DNA of 64,000 nucleotides from contig MU839081.1 in assembly GCA_030685235.1 (NCBI GenBank), positions 186,001 through 250,000 on the forward strand, written 5' to 3'. A program made the translations under genes and the position numbers. Below are positions 1 through 11,500 of the stretch, in pieces. Source of the DNA: Copromyces sp. CBS 386.78. Its lineage: Eukaryota; Ascomycota; Sordariomycetes; Sordariales; Sordariaceae. The notes below the pieces were generated by a model, which had not been told where the DNA came from, did no database searches, and saw only the letters and a program-made list of their open reading frames with translations. Each line of letters starts with the position of its first letter. The first letter of the stretch is position 1.

Positions 1-1282
1 TCGAATAGTTCTATAAAACTATCGACGATTACCGTTTTAATATAGAAAATAATAAATAAGAGTACCAGGTAATTTGGGGAAGCCCCTACAATCCTACTTA
101 GTAACTATGGAAGGACGTAGAATATTATATTAACGACCTTAAAAATTTTTATAATAATAATTTAAATATATTAGTATTACTATAATAGATCGCGGACGAG
201 AAACGTCGCTATAGAGCTAAGAAGGCTCTAGAGAAGGCCGTTAGGATGGATTAGCCGCCGGAAAAGATAATATTAATAGTACGGCGATTATTACGTTACT
301 AAGAGGGGGCGGCCTAAAAAGGAAAATAAAAATAATATAAAAGGGTAAATAATAAGTATTATAAGGGAGGTTAAAAAGGGAAGTATTTTTACCCTAGGGG
401 TATTTTAGGCGAGGGAAATATTATAGGGTTATTTATAATTAATTAACTGTCCTATATCGCTACCTTTACTATAGTAATGGTTGTTGGGTTAATAGTATGC
501 TTTGATTGGCTGTAGAGACCTAGTATAGTAGATGCGGTTGAACGTATTTAATATCTAATTGGTTGCGGTTGTTAGCCTACCCCTATCGCTAAGGCTGCAT
601 AGACTATATTAGCTTATAGGATAATCTATAGGATGATCTATAGGATAATTAGGCTGTACGGGCTATATGTTCACTGTATATAAATGGCCATTAGGGTTCC
701 CCCAGATAGCTTCCTCTTCCTCGTGCAATTACGAATGTCTTTACAGATACCTAACGTTCGCCTTGCCCCGTGATAATTAATTTTAATTATTAAAGTAGAA
801 CTATTATTAATCTCCAACGCTATAAAGGAAATTATCGCTATTATACGTTTATATAAAGAAATTAAAATTCCCTTCGATTAGGAAATCCCCGTAATCAGCT
901 ATAATAATACCTAAACGATCTGTATTCTAACTATTAAAGTATTATAATTAATAACTAAATTAAAGTATATCGATATTTATCGTTACTAATTATAATAGGA
1001 GATTATAAAAGGAAGGATTATAATCGAATATTTAGAAATAAAGAAAATACTAATAAACGGCTTAATAAAGGTATTAGGACAATTAGATTACGAAAAGTTC
1101 CGGGATTTAATAGGGATAGCGAATACGCCGGCTCGAAAAGAAATAAGGATTAAAAAGGAAATTCCCGACGACGTTCTAAAGGATACTTATAATTTAACTA
1201 AGGAGATTAATGTACCAAAAAAGAGAAAACTATAAATAGCTTCACTTTTACCCTATTTTAAGAAAATCTATAAGTGAAGGGG
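1..1282. mobile_element. RIP-degraded AT-rich repeat DNA (retrotransposon relic)
   Basis: This stretch is strongly AT-rich, full of TpA dinucleotides and stop codons in every frame, and has no long ORF. That is the expected look of a repeat mutated by RIP, which turns C:G into T:A, mostly at CpA. A part around 480-760 is less degraded and has a short tandem array built on a 13-bp unit like tctataggataa (about 615-655), so more than one element may be nested here. The end of a retroelement pol gene is still recognisable at 963-1121. The left boundary lies outside the window. That this is repeat DNA is nearly certain; assigning every part to one element is not possible. Confidence 0.85.
963..1121 (+). 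pseudogene. RIP-mutated Ty1/copia-type RNase H C-terminus
   Basis: In frame 963-1121 the translation, through several stops, keeps the pattern of the end of a Ty1/copia RNase H: a KYIDI-like start, a GRI...EYL segment, a NGLIKVLG segment and a final EKFRDLIGI segment. These match the copia family pattern of K-H-I-D, then I-E-Y, then D-x-L-T-K-x-L, then F-x-x-L/F-R-x-L-L-G. The substitutions and TAA/TAG stops are of the C-to-T/G-to-A type expected from RIP. It lies directly upstream of a purine-rich tract and a probable LTR, as in copia elements. It is non-functional. The family assignment rests on this short segment alone. Confidence 0.6.
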
Positions 1283-1449
1283 TATATTAAATTAGAGGGT
1301 AGATATTTAGGTTTCTAACTATACTCAATCTAGGTTAGCCGCCCAGCCCCCTAGATTACTGGTTTCTAGGTCCCTCTAGGATACTCTAGCACCCCCCAGA
1401 CCTTCTGGGCGAGTGAGTTACATACACTCTTCAATCAATCAATTCTGCA
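1283..1449 (+). repeat. Probable 3' LTR of the degraded copia-like element
   Basis: A purine-rich tract (taagtgaagggg, about 1271-1282) like a polypurine primer precedes this segment. The segment starts tatatta, where an unmutated LTR would start with tg, and ends in ...attctgca. Its first about 40 bases are AT-rich, while the rest has near-normal composition, so the RIP footprint fades inside it. There is no second LTR copy in the window to confirm the ends, so the boundaries are inferred. Confidence 0.4.
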
Positions 1450-1548
1450 CAGTCACATCTGACAAATGGATGTGATTATTAAAGTCACGTGGTTCGTGAA
1501 ACTCTCGTTCACCTGTGGCGAAAAGCGATTGTCTACTACAATTCAATA

Positions 1549-1855
1549 CTGGTTTGTTTGTTAGTTTGGTTCTTCGGGCAAGGGTTGAGCAGGGGAGATT
1601 TGGAGCTCTCATTGGCCTTCAAAAAGAGAAACTAGCATCCGTTTAAAGCATCATAGGACAATAGCAAGGGTTAAAAACGCTACAGAAGCTTTTTATACCT
1701 CTTTCCGTCTTTATTCAAGGCTTCGAAGATAGAAATATATAAGAGAGTAATCTCCTCTCCGGCACCTATCCGCTCGAAGCCTAAATTCTTTACTACTTTT
1801 AGTAGTTCGAGAGTGGAAATAGGCGTTTTTTGTACCAGACTAACAAACAAACCAG
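1549..1855. mobile_element. MITE-like element with 22-bp terminal inverted repeats
   Basis: The 22 bases at 1549-1570 (ctggtttgtttgtta...) and the reverse complement of 1834-1855 agree at 21 of 22 positions. The one difference is T versus C. The 307-bp segment has no ORF. Internally it has a second, shorter inverted pair (aaggcttcga near 1715 with tcgaagcct near 1773), so it could fold extensively. A clear target-site duplication is not visible next to the termini. The structure is directly seen; calling it a MITE, a non-autonomous DNA transposon, is inference. Confidence 0.5.
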
Positions 1856-4800
1856 GGTTGGATTATACATATAAAAACAAGCCAAGACCTTCTCGAAGGC
1901 CATCGAAGGGCGGGTGGAAGTGAGCTAAGATGTCAAACTTCCGCGAAGCGACACGAGTTAATTGCGGGCGGTGCAAACGTATGCATATAAAAGCGGCTTG
2001 TGTGAGGGTTTCCAGTACAGCCGCAAAGCTTATTTGAAGGTCTGTCTCACTGATGTTTTGGGGAAATTGGGTTGTTCGAATGTTGGGGTAGGTACCTCCA
2101 AGCTAGATAAGGTAGGGTAGCTGAAAGGTCAAGTTGGGGCAAGGACGGAAGGGGTTATGGAGAGGGGGAGGAAGAAGGAAGGGTTGAAGAGAGGAAAGAA
2201 CTTTGGGGGGCTGTTGTAGGGAAGGGGTGAGGGGAGTTGCAAGAGATGCTGTGGAAGGAAAGAGGAAGGTGGGTGGGTAGGTAAGTCGGGTCGCTACGCT
2301 AGGTAGGTAGGCAAGGTACGAATATCAGAGAGATATGGACTTGGCGAATAATGTTGGTTGAGGGTGTTGGTGAGGGTGATGATTGTCGGGTATTTTTTTT
2401 CTCTTTTCTGTGGTTGGAGGTAATCTCTATTGGATTTTGGTTTATTCTCACTATGTATTTGGATTTTGGGTTTTCTCCTCTCTTGGAGGTTGGATTGATG
2501 TTCAACTCTCTCTCATCTTCTAGTCTCTTTGCACATTTTCCGTGCAATGTGTCTTTGTCTGGCTATGGATTGTTTTGTTCTTGATCGGGCTGTTATGAAA
2601 CCGTGTTGTTCTTCCTATGTGGACATCTCTCACTCTTTCTTTCTTTCTTGATCTCTTGTTCCTTTTTCTCTCCCGTCTTTCCCGTCTCTCCCCTCTTCAC
2701 TCTAACTTTGAGCGAATGAAGCTAGACAGAATTGATCGTAGAACACATGTGGTTCTCTAAAGTATGAACATCTCTTTGTTGGTACACTTGACACTGTATC
2801 AGCATGGGGAGCTGTTGCATAGCGTGAATATACTTATTTTCTGTTGTGCAAGTCATTGTCCCCCAGTCGACGGATCTTCACCAGAGGGAAAGGGGAGAGA
2901 AGGGCGATGCCCTCGTGATACTGGTAAATGTTCATCCGAAGGGTCCGGTTATGGGTGATTAACTGCCGTAGAGCACTAGCACTCCCGCCAAGGTGATAAT
3001 GCTAACGATGATGATCAGGAACACACAAGCTTCATGTGGTAGTCAAACCGGGTCCTTGTGAGCTGATCTGCCTGTCGATGTTCCTGAGGATCTCTGATTC
3101 CCGGGAGGCTGGCTGGCTGGCTGGCTTGTTGATGACCCAAGTCCCAAGCGTCGAACCAACCAACGAACCTGCCAACATACGATGAAGACGGCCATTTCCC
3201 CTGACGATCCTTGTCAAGGCATCATCCATGGATGAAGAAGTACTTTTGATGACATGCAGAGAGGCGCCGGCGTGTCTTGGACCGAAGCCCGGGGCCTCTT
3301 TGATATTGGATCCTCCCGTCGGAGCAACACTCGGGACTCACAAGAGAGATGGCAGCCAGACAAATGCTAATATCCCCTTGCCAGGAGGTTACTGTCGGTA
3401 TGTACTGTAGTGTATGCCGGCGAACGAACCGCACATTTGCCAAGACCGAACGGCAGAACGATGGGGGTTGCGTGGACGGCAAGGGGAACAGAGCCGGATA
3501 AGCGCGAGACACTGTCAAGATGCGCAACGACAGTGCACCAGAAGCACACAAAGGTCAGCTTCCACTTCTCTCTCTGGGCTTGTGGTGTCCAAAGTCCCGT
3601 CAATGGCCGTGGAACACACAAAGTGCCAGGTGGATGGAAAGCAAGAGGCTGGATGCCGATGGATGCATCGTGATGGATTACGAGTGGCCACATTGCTGAT
3701 GAAAGAAAGGCCGAGGCTAGCCCTTTGGCTGGGTCTTGGACCTCGTCAGCACAAATCAGCATGACCCTTTACTGCAAGCATTTCGGGCATTGGAGCTGAG
3801 ACCGACCGACCGACCGACCGGCACCGGCACCGGCATGGGGAGTGGCAGCGGAGGAAATTCAGTTTCAGAATTAGCAAGCATTATGCATAGCACCGATAGT
3901 TGCATAACCCTGAGGGCAAGCAAGCCCTAGGTACGTACTTTATTTATTACATGAAAGGAGACGGGAAAACCCGACAAAGACTGGAAGAACGACGGTACTA
4001 AGTCTACTTGGCGTATTCCACTTCCCCGCAACGTCCCCCACTCACCGTCACCACCGGGCTCTTTTTGAAATTTGAACCCATTCTTCAACAATTCAGCAAC
4101 CTATTCCAGCAGCAGCGTTCAACACATGATTCGGGTGCAGCCCCGCTTAATCAAGTCTCATCATGCACAGCACTAGAAACAAGTCGTGACTTTTGGTCTT
4201 TGCACTTGCACTTTTCCCCAGATCTCCCCGCTTGGTCGTGGAGACCAAGAATGGAGCAGAAAGGTTAAAAAAAAGGGGGGGAGATTGGGTTTGCACTAAC
4301 AGCGTCCCATGCCGGGCCAAGTAAGACATGCTGACCGCGCAGGACAATTGGCTTGCATTCATCGTTCGAAAAGGGGAAGGGGCGGAGGGAGGAGTGTGCG
4401 GAGAAAATCCACAACTTTTTGAACCAAGTTTACGGGGAAGGTGGGCTTTTGGTGGGCTTCCTAGGGGGTCACCAGGAACACCAACGTGCCCTTCCCGTCC
4501 CCTCATTCCACGTTCTCGTTCCCCCGTCTTCCGTCACCTCCATTGAATTCAGTCAGGCTCAGGTGGTTCTTCCCACTCGGGCTCCGTTCCCGTCCGTCCC
4601 TTCCTTCCATCTAATCTGTGTTGTTTTGACTCTTTGGTGCCTGGCCCAACAGAGCAAGTGCCAGGGAGCAATCAGGGTTGTTTCGCCTGGGGAACATCAA
4701 TCCAGACTCCCCAATGTTCCCCAAGACAGAATCAGATCTCTCCCTTCGCCCTTTTCTGTGGACATCCATGACATGCCAACCCTGACCAACTGATGCTTCA

Positions 4801-5762
4801 CTGGCAACTCCGGATGCCGCATCCCTTCACGGTTAGCCACGAGACCAGCCAGACACGCCAGAATAAGGTACCGGCGACGTTAGCGACCACTTGGACTTCC
4901 CCCGATCATCACTCCCGCATCAGTCCGCTATATCCGGCACACAGTTCACGGTGGTGGTGGACTGGTGGTGGCAAGTCGAGCGTGTCCACCCTTTCCTGCC
5001 TTTTTCTCTCCACCCGAGGTGTGGTCCCATTGGCACTCGACTTTGCTGGTCGTTTCGACCCTGTTACCGGGCACTTGATCCGACTATACAGATCGGCCCA
5101 TAGGTGACGAGATTATACCTAGTGTATACCATTGTCCCGACAAACACCATCGTGAACATCTACACTACACAGTCGCTCATGGGAACATCCCGAAACGAAA
5201 AAATAAAAATAAAAAAAGAATTCAGCTACCAGTCAAGCCCATTACGCACGCCCAGCCGGCAATCGCTGCGGGTATCGAACAGGAAAGGCAAAGTCAAGCC
5301 ACCGGCCGCCCCCTTCGTTCTCTGCTTTTCCGGCTCAGTGTCCCCCAAATCCCAATCCATGTGGTTTAGATGACGCCGAGGCCGCCGCATCTCTGCATCT
5401 CAATGTCTCCCCAGCCAATTGTTGCCTATCCCCCACCTCCCTACCAGATTGCTTTGATGAATACCAAGATGGACGACCGGATGTCGACACTGTGACAATG
5501 CTGGCTTGGGTAGCATTGCCGGCTTCGTGATCCCTCAGACCTCACTGAAGCCTCTGTCTCCCATGTACCATGTGCGTCGGAAAGCAAAGGAAATTGCGAT
5601 ATGGCTATCTCGGCACTGCTCTAGTGAGTCTAACCACCACTTGGACTACCCGACCACCTTCTAGGTACCACTAGGTACCATGACTGCAAGCTATCGGAGA
5701 CCGTGTGAGAAGGAGGAATGCGCTACTGGTTGCCATTACTACCCTACATACGGCCAGAGAAG

Positions 5763-5763
5763 G

Positions 5764-5802
<39 letters not shown>

Positions 5803-5969
5803 AAAAAAAAAAAAGTGGGTTACAACAAGCAGTAAAGGAAAACCGTTGGGGGCACCCACCCAATAAAAAAGGAAGGGGTAGGGATTTGACCCCNNNNNNN
5901 NNNCTCCCCCCCCCCCCCCCCCCCCCCCCAACCCCCAAAAAAAAAAAACCAAAAAACAAAAAAAAAAAA

Positions 5970-6004
<35 letters not shown>

Positions 6005-6012
6005 CAAAAAAA

Positions 6013-6049
<37 letters not shown>
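5763..6049. other. Poly(A)/poly(C) block with 10-N assembly gap
   Basis: A run of about 35 A is followed by normal sequence. Then come a 10-base N gap (5894-5903), a run of about 30 C and more than 100 bases of almost pure A broken only by occasional C or T. Such a chain of homopolymers next to Ns is best read as a poorly resolved simple repeat or read-end artefact. The length and order of the bases here should not be trusted. Confidence 0.85.
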
Positions 6050-6051
<2 letters not shown>

Positions 6052-7541
6052 GTAGCAGAGAAAAAGTGCTGTCCTCCATGCAGTCATGGAAACCAGTTGG
6101 GGGAAGCCAGCCATTCATCAAGTCTGGATTCCTCCTTTGACCAGAGCACTGAAATTCTTCAAGCTCGACTCAGCAGCGCCATCAGATATCAATCATGCCA
6201 TGTGCTAAACAGCTTTCCAGCCTCTCCAGCCGGGCATCATTTCAGGTCGTGTTACCTCTAATAACCTTAACCATTAGGGAGATCCAATCTGAAGCGATCA
6301 TATTAGCGTGTGGCAGACTCTCTGGGGTTTGTGGAGCGAAAAGAGACTCCAGTTGGATACTACATTGTGTGTACGGTGGCTGTCGGTTGAATTGGGGGGA
6401 GTGAGCCTCCTGGTTCCAGTGCCCCCCCTAGTGCATTTTCAAGTCTATGAGATTTCCATGACAGCAGGCGCCTACTCCGACAAAGTCTACTCGTCGAGAA
6501 ATACCCCGAACTGACAGTCCCAACGCTCATGCCCGTTTCACCACACACACCGTTTGAACCTGTGTTTATTGCTTGTTCCCTTCCACGCCCTTCGCACTTC
6601 AAACGTACGGCTCTACCAAGACTTTTTCCAATTTGGGCGGGTAAGGAATCACCAAGCAGACTGCAAGTGTTGTGGACCAACCTCTCTATATCATGCCACG
6701 CAAACCTTCCCCGTATTCTGGTGGATTACTCAGCTTTGTCCAGTGAGGAAACGGCGTCTCTAGATCTTCTTCTCCGTCTTTGAGTGGAGCACGCAGCTTA
6801 ACATAACATACCACCAAGACCCACCAAGAGAGAGAGCCATGGGCCGAGGGAGATATCCGCTTTCTCACCGATGTCCTTGTCGGCCTCATCGTGTTGTGCC
6901 CCCCCCCGGCAAGGTGTCGGCAGCTCTCCAACCAGCCTCACAGCCGTGATGGGAGCCGTGCTCCAGTCAGAGGGCACAGCCTGACCCTAGCAGAGGCCCA
7001 GTCAAGCTCCAGTTGGGCTCAGGGAATATCGTGGGAAAATGCGTTTATCCGGCATAAATGTTCGCCCCTTATGCGCTTAACGAGTTGGCACGCCCAAGAA
7101 CGCCGTCCCACTTGGGTCTCCAGTCCCCCAGATGACGGTCCCTAGTCCCTGCATCACTAACATCCACTCTCCACTGACCGAATGAGCCAGTTCATCCCAA
7201 GACCCCAGCAGATCCAGGCAGATCTAAGCAGCTCCAGGTAACCCCAGGACTCCGCGGATCATCCATGAGCGGCCATGTTCAGCATGCCGTTCGTCTGGCC
7301 GTGGGATATGTAATCGATGATCCATTCGACCCATCGTCATTCTCTATATCAACCTCTCTTCCCCGGTTCTTCCCCAGGACCCTTTTCTTTTGTTTCCATC
7401 TTCCCCAGGTCTCCTCCAGGTGCCATACCTAGCAGCAACATCTTCGACAACTAAGGAACACCACATCTTGGTTCCTTACCTGGTCCGACAATACATACTA
7501 CTACGCCTTACCACATCATCACCTCTCAACAAGTTCGCACA

Positions 7542-8595
7542 ATGCACGACGAGAAGCCCTCGGTTGAGAACCACTCTGCGGACCAGGCCCAGGCCCAGGC
7601 CCAGACCCAAGCTCAAGCTCAAGCTCAAGCTCAAACCGCTGTCGCTGCCGCCCACCAGGAGGCTATCGTCAATGGCTGGCACAACCCTATGGCTCGTATC
7701 CACACGGGTGAAGCCAGGTTGCCTGCCTTCGGTGGTGAATTCCAGCCCGGTCTCTATCGTCCAGTCAAGTCACGCAAGCTCGCCAACCCGGCTCCCCTGG
7801 GTCTCTGCGCTTTCGCCCTTACTACTTTCATCCTCTCCAGCGTCAACCTTAACGCCCGTGGCTTGAACGTCCCTGACGTTGTCGTCTGCGCTGCTCTCGG
7901 CTATGGTGGTCTTGTTCAGCTTCTTGCCGGCATGTGGTAAGTACAATATCATCGAATGCCTGCTGCCTTCTTCAAGCATCATGTCTAACAAGTGCCTCTA
8001 GGGAAATGGCTGTTGGCAACACTTTCGGTGCTACTGCTCTCTCTTCTTTTGGTGGCTTCTGGATCGCATATGGCATTCTCCTCACTCCTAACTGGAACAT
8101 CCTTGGCGAGGACGGTCCCTATGCTACCGAAGCAGCCAAGGCGGTTGATCCTAAGATGGCGGCGTCTGCTGTCGGCATCTTCCTCACAGGCTGGTTCATC
8201 TTCACCACCATCCTGCTTCTCTGCACCTTGCGCTCCACCGTCATGTTCTTCTCGCTTTTCTTCTTTCTGGATCTTTGCTTCCTCATGCTGGCTTGCGCCG
8301 AGTTCGCCAACGATAACGGAAACCCCACTGCCTCCCACAGGCTCACCCAGGCTGGCGGTGTCTTCGGCATGCTCGCCGCCTTCTTGGCTTGGTATAACGC
8401 GTTTGCTGGTCTTGCGGATAGCAGGTTAGTACCCCGACATACTACTAGTGCAGAGCCTCATATAACTTCAAATGATCATGCGCTAACTATTTTCCTCACA
8501 GCAACTCCTTCTTCCTCGTCCCTGTCTTCCACTTCCCCTGGTCTGAGGAGGGCCGTGAGACCAGGATGGCCAAGTCTGAGCGTCACCAGGCCTAA
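7542..8595 (+). CDS. GPR1/FUN34/YaaH-family plasma-membrane protein, probable acetate transporter
   Basis: Three exons (7542-7936, 8002-8424, 8502-8595) encode 303 aa. Introns have GTAAGT and GTTAGT donors; the second has a CTAAC branch site near 8483. The protein has the family signature NPAPLGL (residues 82-88) and the [16 protein letters not shown] motif, which is split by intron 1. About six hydrophobic segments follow. The family includes yeast Ady2/Ato1 and Aspergillus AcpA, which move acetate/succinate with protons across the plasma membrane. Upstream of the core is an Ala-Gln repeat (about residues 15-32) encoded by near-perfect 6-bp repeats, probably variable in length. The C-terminus ([10 protein letters not shown]...) is a normal family ending. 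The start is the first ATG of this frame after a pyrimidine-rich leader. The family is certain; the exact substrate is inferred from homologues. Confidence 0.93.
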
Positions 8596-11500
8596 GTCGG
8601 CCCTGGCCGTTCTTTCCTGATATGCCCTTACGTTATGAATTCTTCTTTAATCGGGTCACAATGGGTGTTTGTTATATGGCGAGCGAGTAGTATACGGCTT
8701 TGGATACGAGGTTTGGGTCATGTTCATCATATGTTCATGTTTTCTGTTTTTGACGATACCGGATCAAGGGTTGGATCCACAACGATACCAAATGTTTACA
8801 CGCATCATTAATATCATGCTTTCCGTTTTTCTTCATTGTATGGACTTCCAAGCATGTCTTTCCCCGCTAACCAACCATGTCGGACTTTGTCAGTCAGTCA
8901 CTGACCCGGCTAAGCTAGAAACGCTAGCCGTGTGCATCACTTCAGCAATCTTTAATCAGTACCGCCCGTGTCATTTTCTCATTTTGCTATGTTCCTGTTG
9001 TGTGCCTATTGTGGCTACCAAAGAAGTTTGCCATCAAGCGATGTGCAGTGAAATCATAGCCGACGTTTTCAGATGACGCCCGTCCCCTCCTGCCATTTTG
9101 CCTCTCACCCCGGTTACCGAATGGCTTTCCATGTTTTTTTACGCTTCGCTCAAACATAAAGCTTACTCCACCTTCTTTCAGCTCTTCCCTTCCTGAACAG
9201 GGCAATGCTACGCTTTCCTCTTCCGAATAATTTGCCTTGGTTCTGGGCCTCCATAGAAGCCATCCCCACCGTCCTCCACAAGGTCATCCACTCCAAGATC
9301 TACCGTTATGGAGTCGGTTACTGGGATTACGAATCTCACATATCTGAGGTTACAGGTTGGTGATTGGCCTAGAGTGGGCATGAAGAGGAGAACATCCAGC
9401 CAGAGGGAGAGGAAAGAAATTAAGAAATAGACTTTGGCGCGGGTACCGACGGGTTTGTCGCATTTGCAGGCACTTGTTGACTTTTTCATCTTTTAGGTTT
9501 CTTTCACTTCAAGTTCGGCTCCGTCCCTGTCGGCGTCCCCGCTGTCGTTCCCGCTGTCGTCCTCCCCGTCACGCGTCCCCCATCGCAAAGCTGCCCGTTG
9601 GAAATCGGGCCGGAGATAATGTTGTGCACCGGTTGCGCACGTGTAATTGGGGAAATTGGGACCGTCCGGTTGGCGGCTGTGCCCGTCGGCGGCGGCAGAA
9701 CTTTCCATGGAACATGCCTCATCTTGATTCTATCGACGTTATAGTGTGAGCACCAATACCGATATCTTTCTTCTTTGATATCTCTCAGTCAAATGCGGCA
9801 CGTTCGTAGCCGGGACCTCATTCCAAAAGAACCATTACACGGGCTCCCGGCACCAGCACAGACGATCGCAAGCCATCGGGGGTCCAATTGCAAGCCCGTC
9901 CGGCGAATCCTCCCTTCTGTTTGGCGCTCAACAATGTCGGGCCACGGAGGTTCTGTGGCCCGTCCTGTCTACGAACACCCACAACCCACATCGAGATCAT
10001 CCGCGCACGCGCCCCCTTTTTTTTCGATTTGGCCCAGACAAAGTGAGCGAGGGTCTCAACTTGATAAGTGGACCCCAACAACTGCCGGCTTTCTTGGAGA
10101 CTGGAGTTGGCGCAGGGAGTTTGCTTTCCTGCTTGTGGGTCAACTTTTTTTTTTTCTAGTGTACCTTGATGGACACGGAAGTGGAATTGGGTGGAAACGC
10201 CAAGAACTGGCGATGGAGATGGAAATGATGATGGGGACTACCTACAAAGGAATGGAGGAGGACGGGGATGATGGGGGTTGCGAGGCCAGCAGATGCAAGC
10301 GAATCTCGACAAATCTCGACAATCTATGCGAAGAAAATCTGCATGTGCCTGTAGGCTCTTCTGGCCGGCCTGTAGGGGGGGCGGGTGGCTGGAAGTGGAA
10401 GGCGGAGTGGGCCCCTGGGGAAAACAGTTTCAGACCGTACTGGAACCTTCAGGGGGCTGGACCCGTCTGTTCGTCAACGTTGAGGATCCTTTTTTCTCTC
10501 CCGGGATACAGACTCCTTCGCAACCGGGTTCTGGGGCTCTATAGGAAGTCTATCCTGTTTTACCGTGGCATGAATTACTCAAGTGAGTAAGGAATACACT
10601 ATCTTGTCAGAGGCATGACTAGGTAGGTATGTCTTTCACAAGCGCCATGCGACACTCCTTCCTATAACTCCCTAACGGCTAACGCTCCATGCTCACGAGG
10701 AAGTTCAGGGGGAAGCCAATCAAAGACCACTCTAGCGTAGTTGCATTCGAAGAAAGATGTTCTCGACAATTCTCATCCCTCATCACGTTATGTCTTCCAC
10801 TCCCCCGGATGACAGGCAGTTTCAATGGATCAGGTACAACAACTCTCAATATCATATTTTATGAAAATGCTTCCCTCAGCCCTTGCGCCGAAACCCCAGA
10901 GCTGGACATTCTGCACGTGGTCTTTCAACAAATTTTACGCCAGACTCCCTTATCAGCCTTGCGGCAAGTTGTGGTTATTCCGCCGGGCACCAGGCCGGTC
11001 TAGACTTGGGAGCATATTGATTCCTGGTGCTTGTTCACCTTAAAACGGCATACGAGGCCGCACATGGCATACTTGCCCTCATTCATAATATCCTGCTCAA
11101 AGTTTCTCAGCCCGTTCGCTTGCACGTATCTGCATACTTGGGTATTCAACAAACGGTGACAAAGTTGGCCTTTATTTCATGCTGCTCTGTTGCCTGATGA
11201 GATTAAATGGCTTGGCCGTCTTCTTGCTCGTGCCTGATGTGCTCAGTGCTGTGCTAATGATGAGTGCAAAATAGGTAGGTACTTGTTCAGTGCTGCTACG
11301 GAAGTGAAGTCCAAGTGTGATGTGCACGATGTTTGACGGCTATAAACAACACCTGCTTATATAAGACGGTGGCGAAGGTGATAGCGAGAAAACAAACGGT
11401 AAAGCTTAAACTTCCCTTTAAACCGGGGAAACCGCCCATCTCACACGTGTAACTTGGTTCCAGTTTCCACTGGATTGCAACTGCAACTTGGCACTCAAAA

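Larger units (their letters stand above)
1450..7541. other. Gene-poor region, no supported protein gene
   Basis: Apart from the inverted-repeat element at 1549-1855 and the homopolymer/N block at about 5763-6049, I see no gene here. The open frames (for example near 3367-3762 and 6360-6680) overlap each other on both strands, match no family and lack good exon structure. Small simple repeats occur, such as ggct repeats at about 3109-3125 and accg repeats at about 3804-3832. The last few hundred bases are pyrimidine-rich and likely form the promoter and 5' leader of the gene that starts at 7542. Confidence 0.7.

Noticed and set aside
3222..3764. Overlapping frames of 109-131 codons on both strands.
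   Set aside because: Mutually overlapping with no family signature or conserved-looking motif.
5671..6140. Open frames of poly-Phe or poly-Lys across the homopolymer block.
   Set aside because: They are produced by the A/T runs and the N gap, not by a gene.
9775..10590. A 271-codon plus-strand frame.
   Set aside because: No recognisable domain, erratic composition, and competing frames; nothing supports translation.
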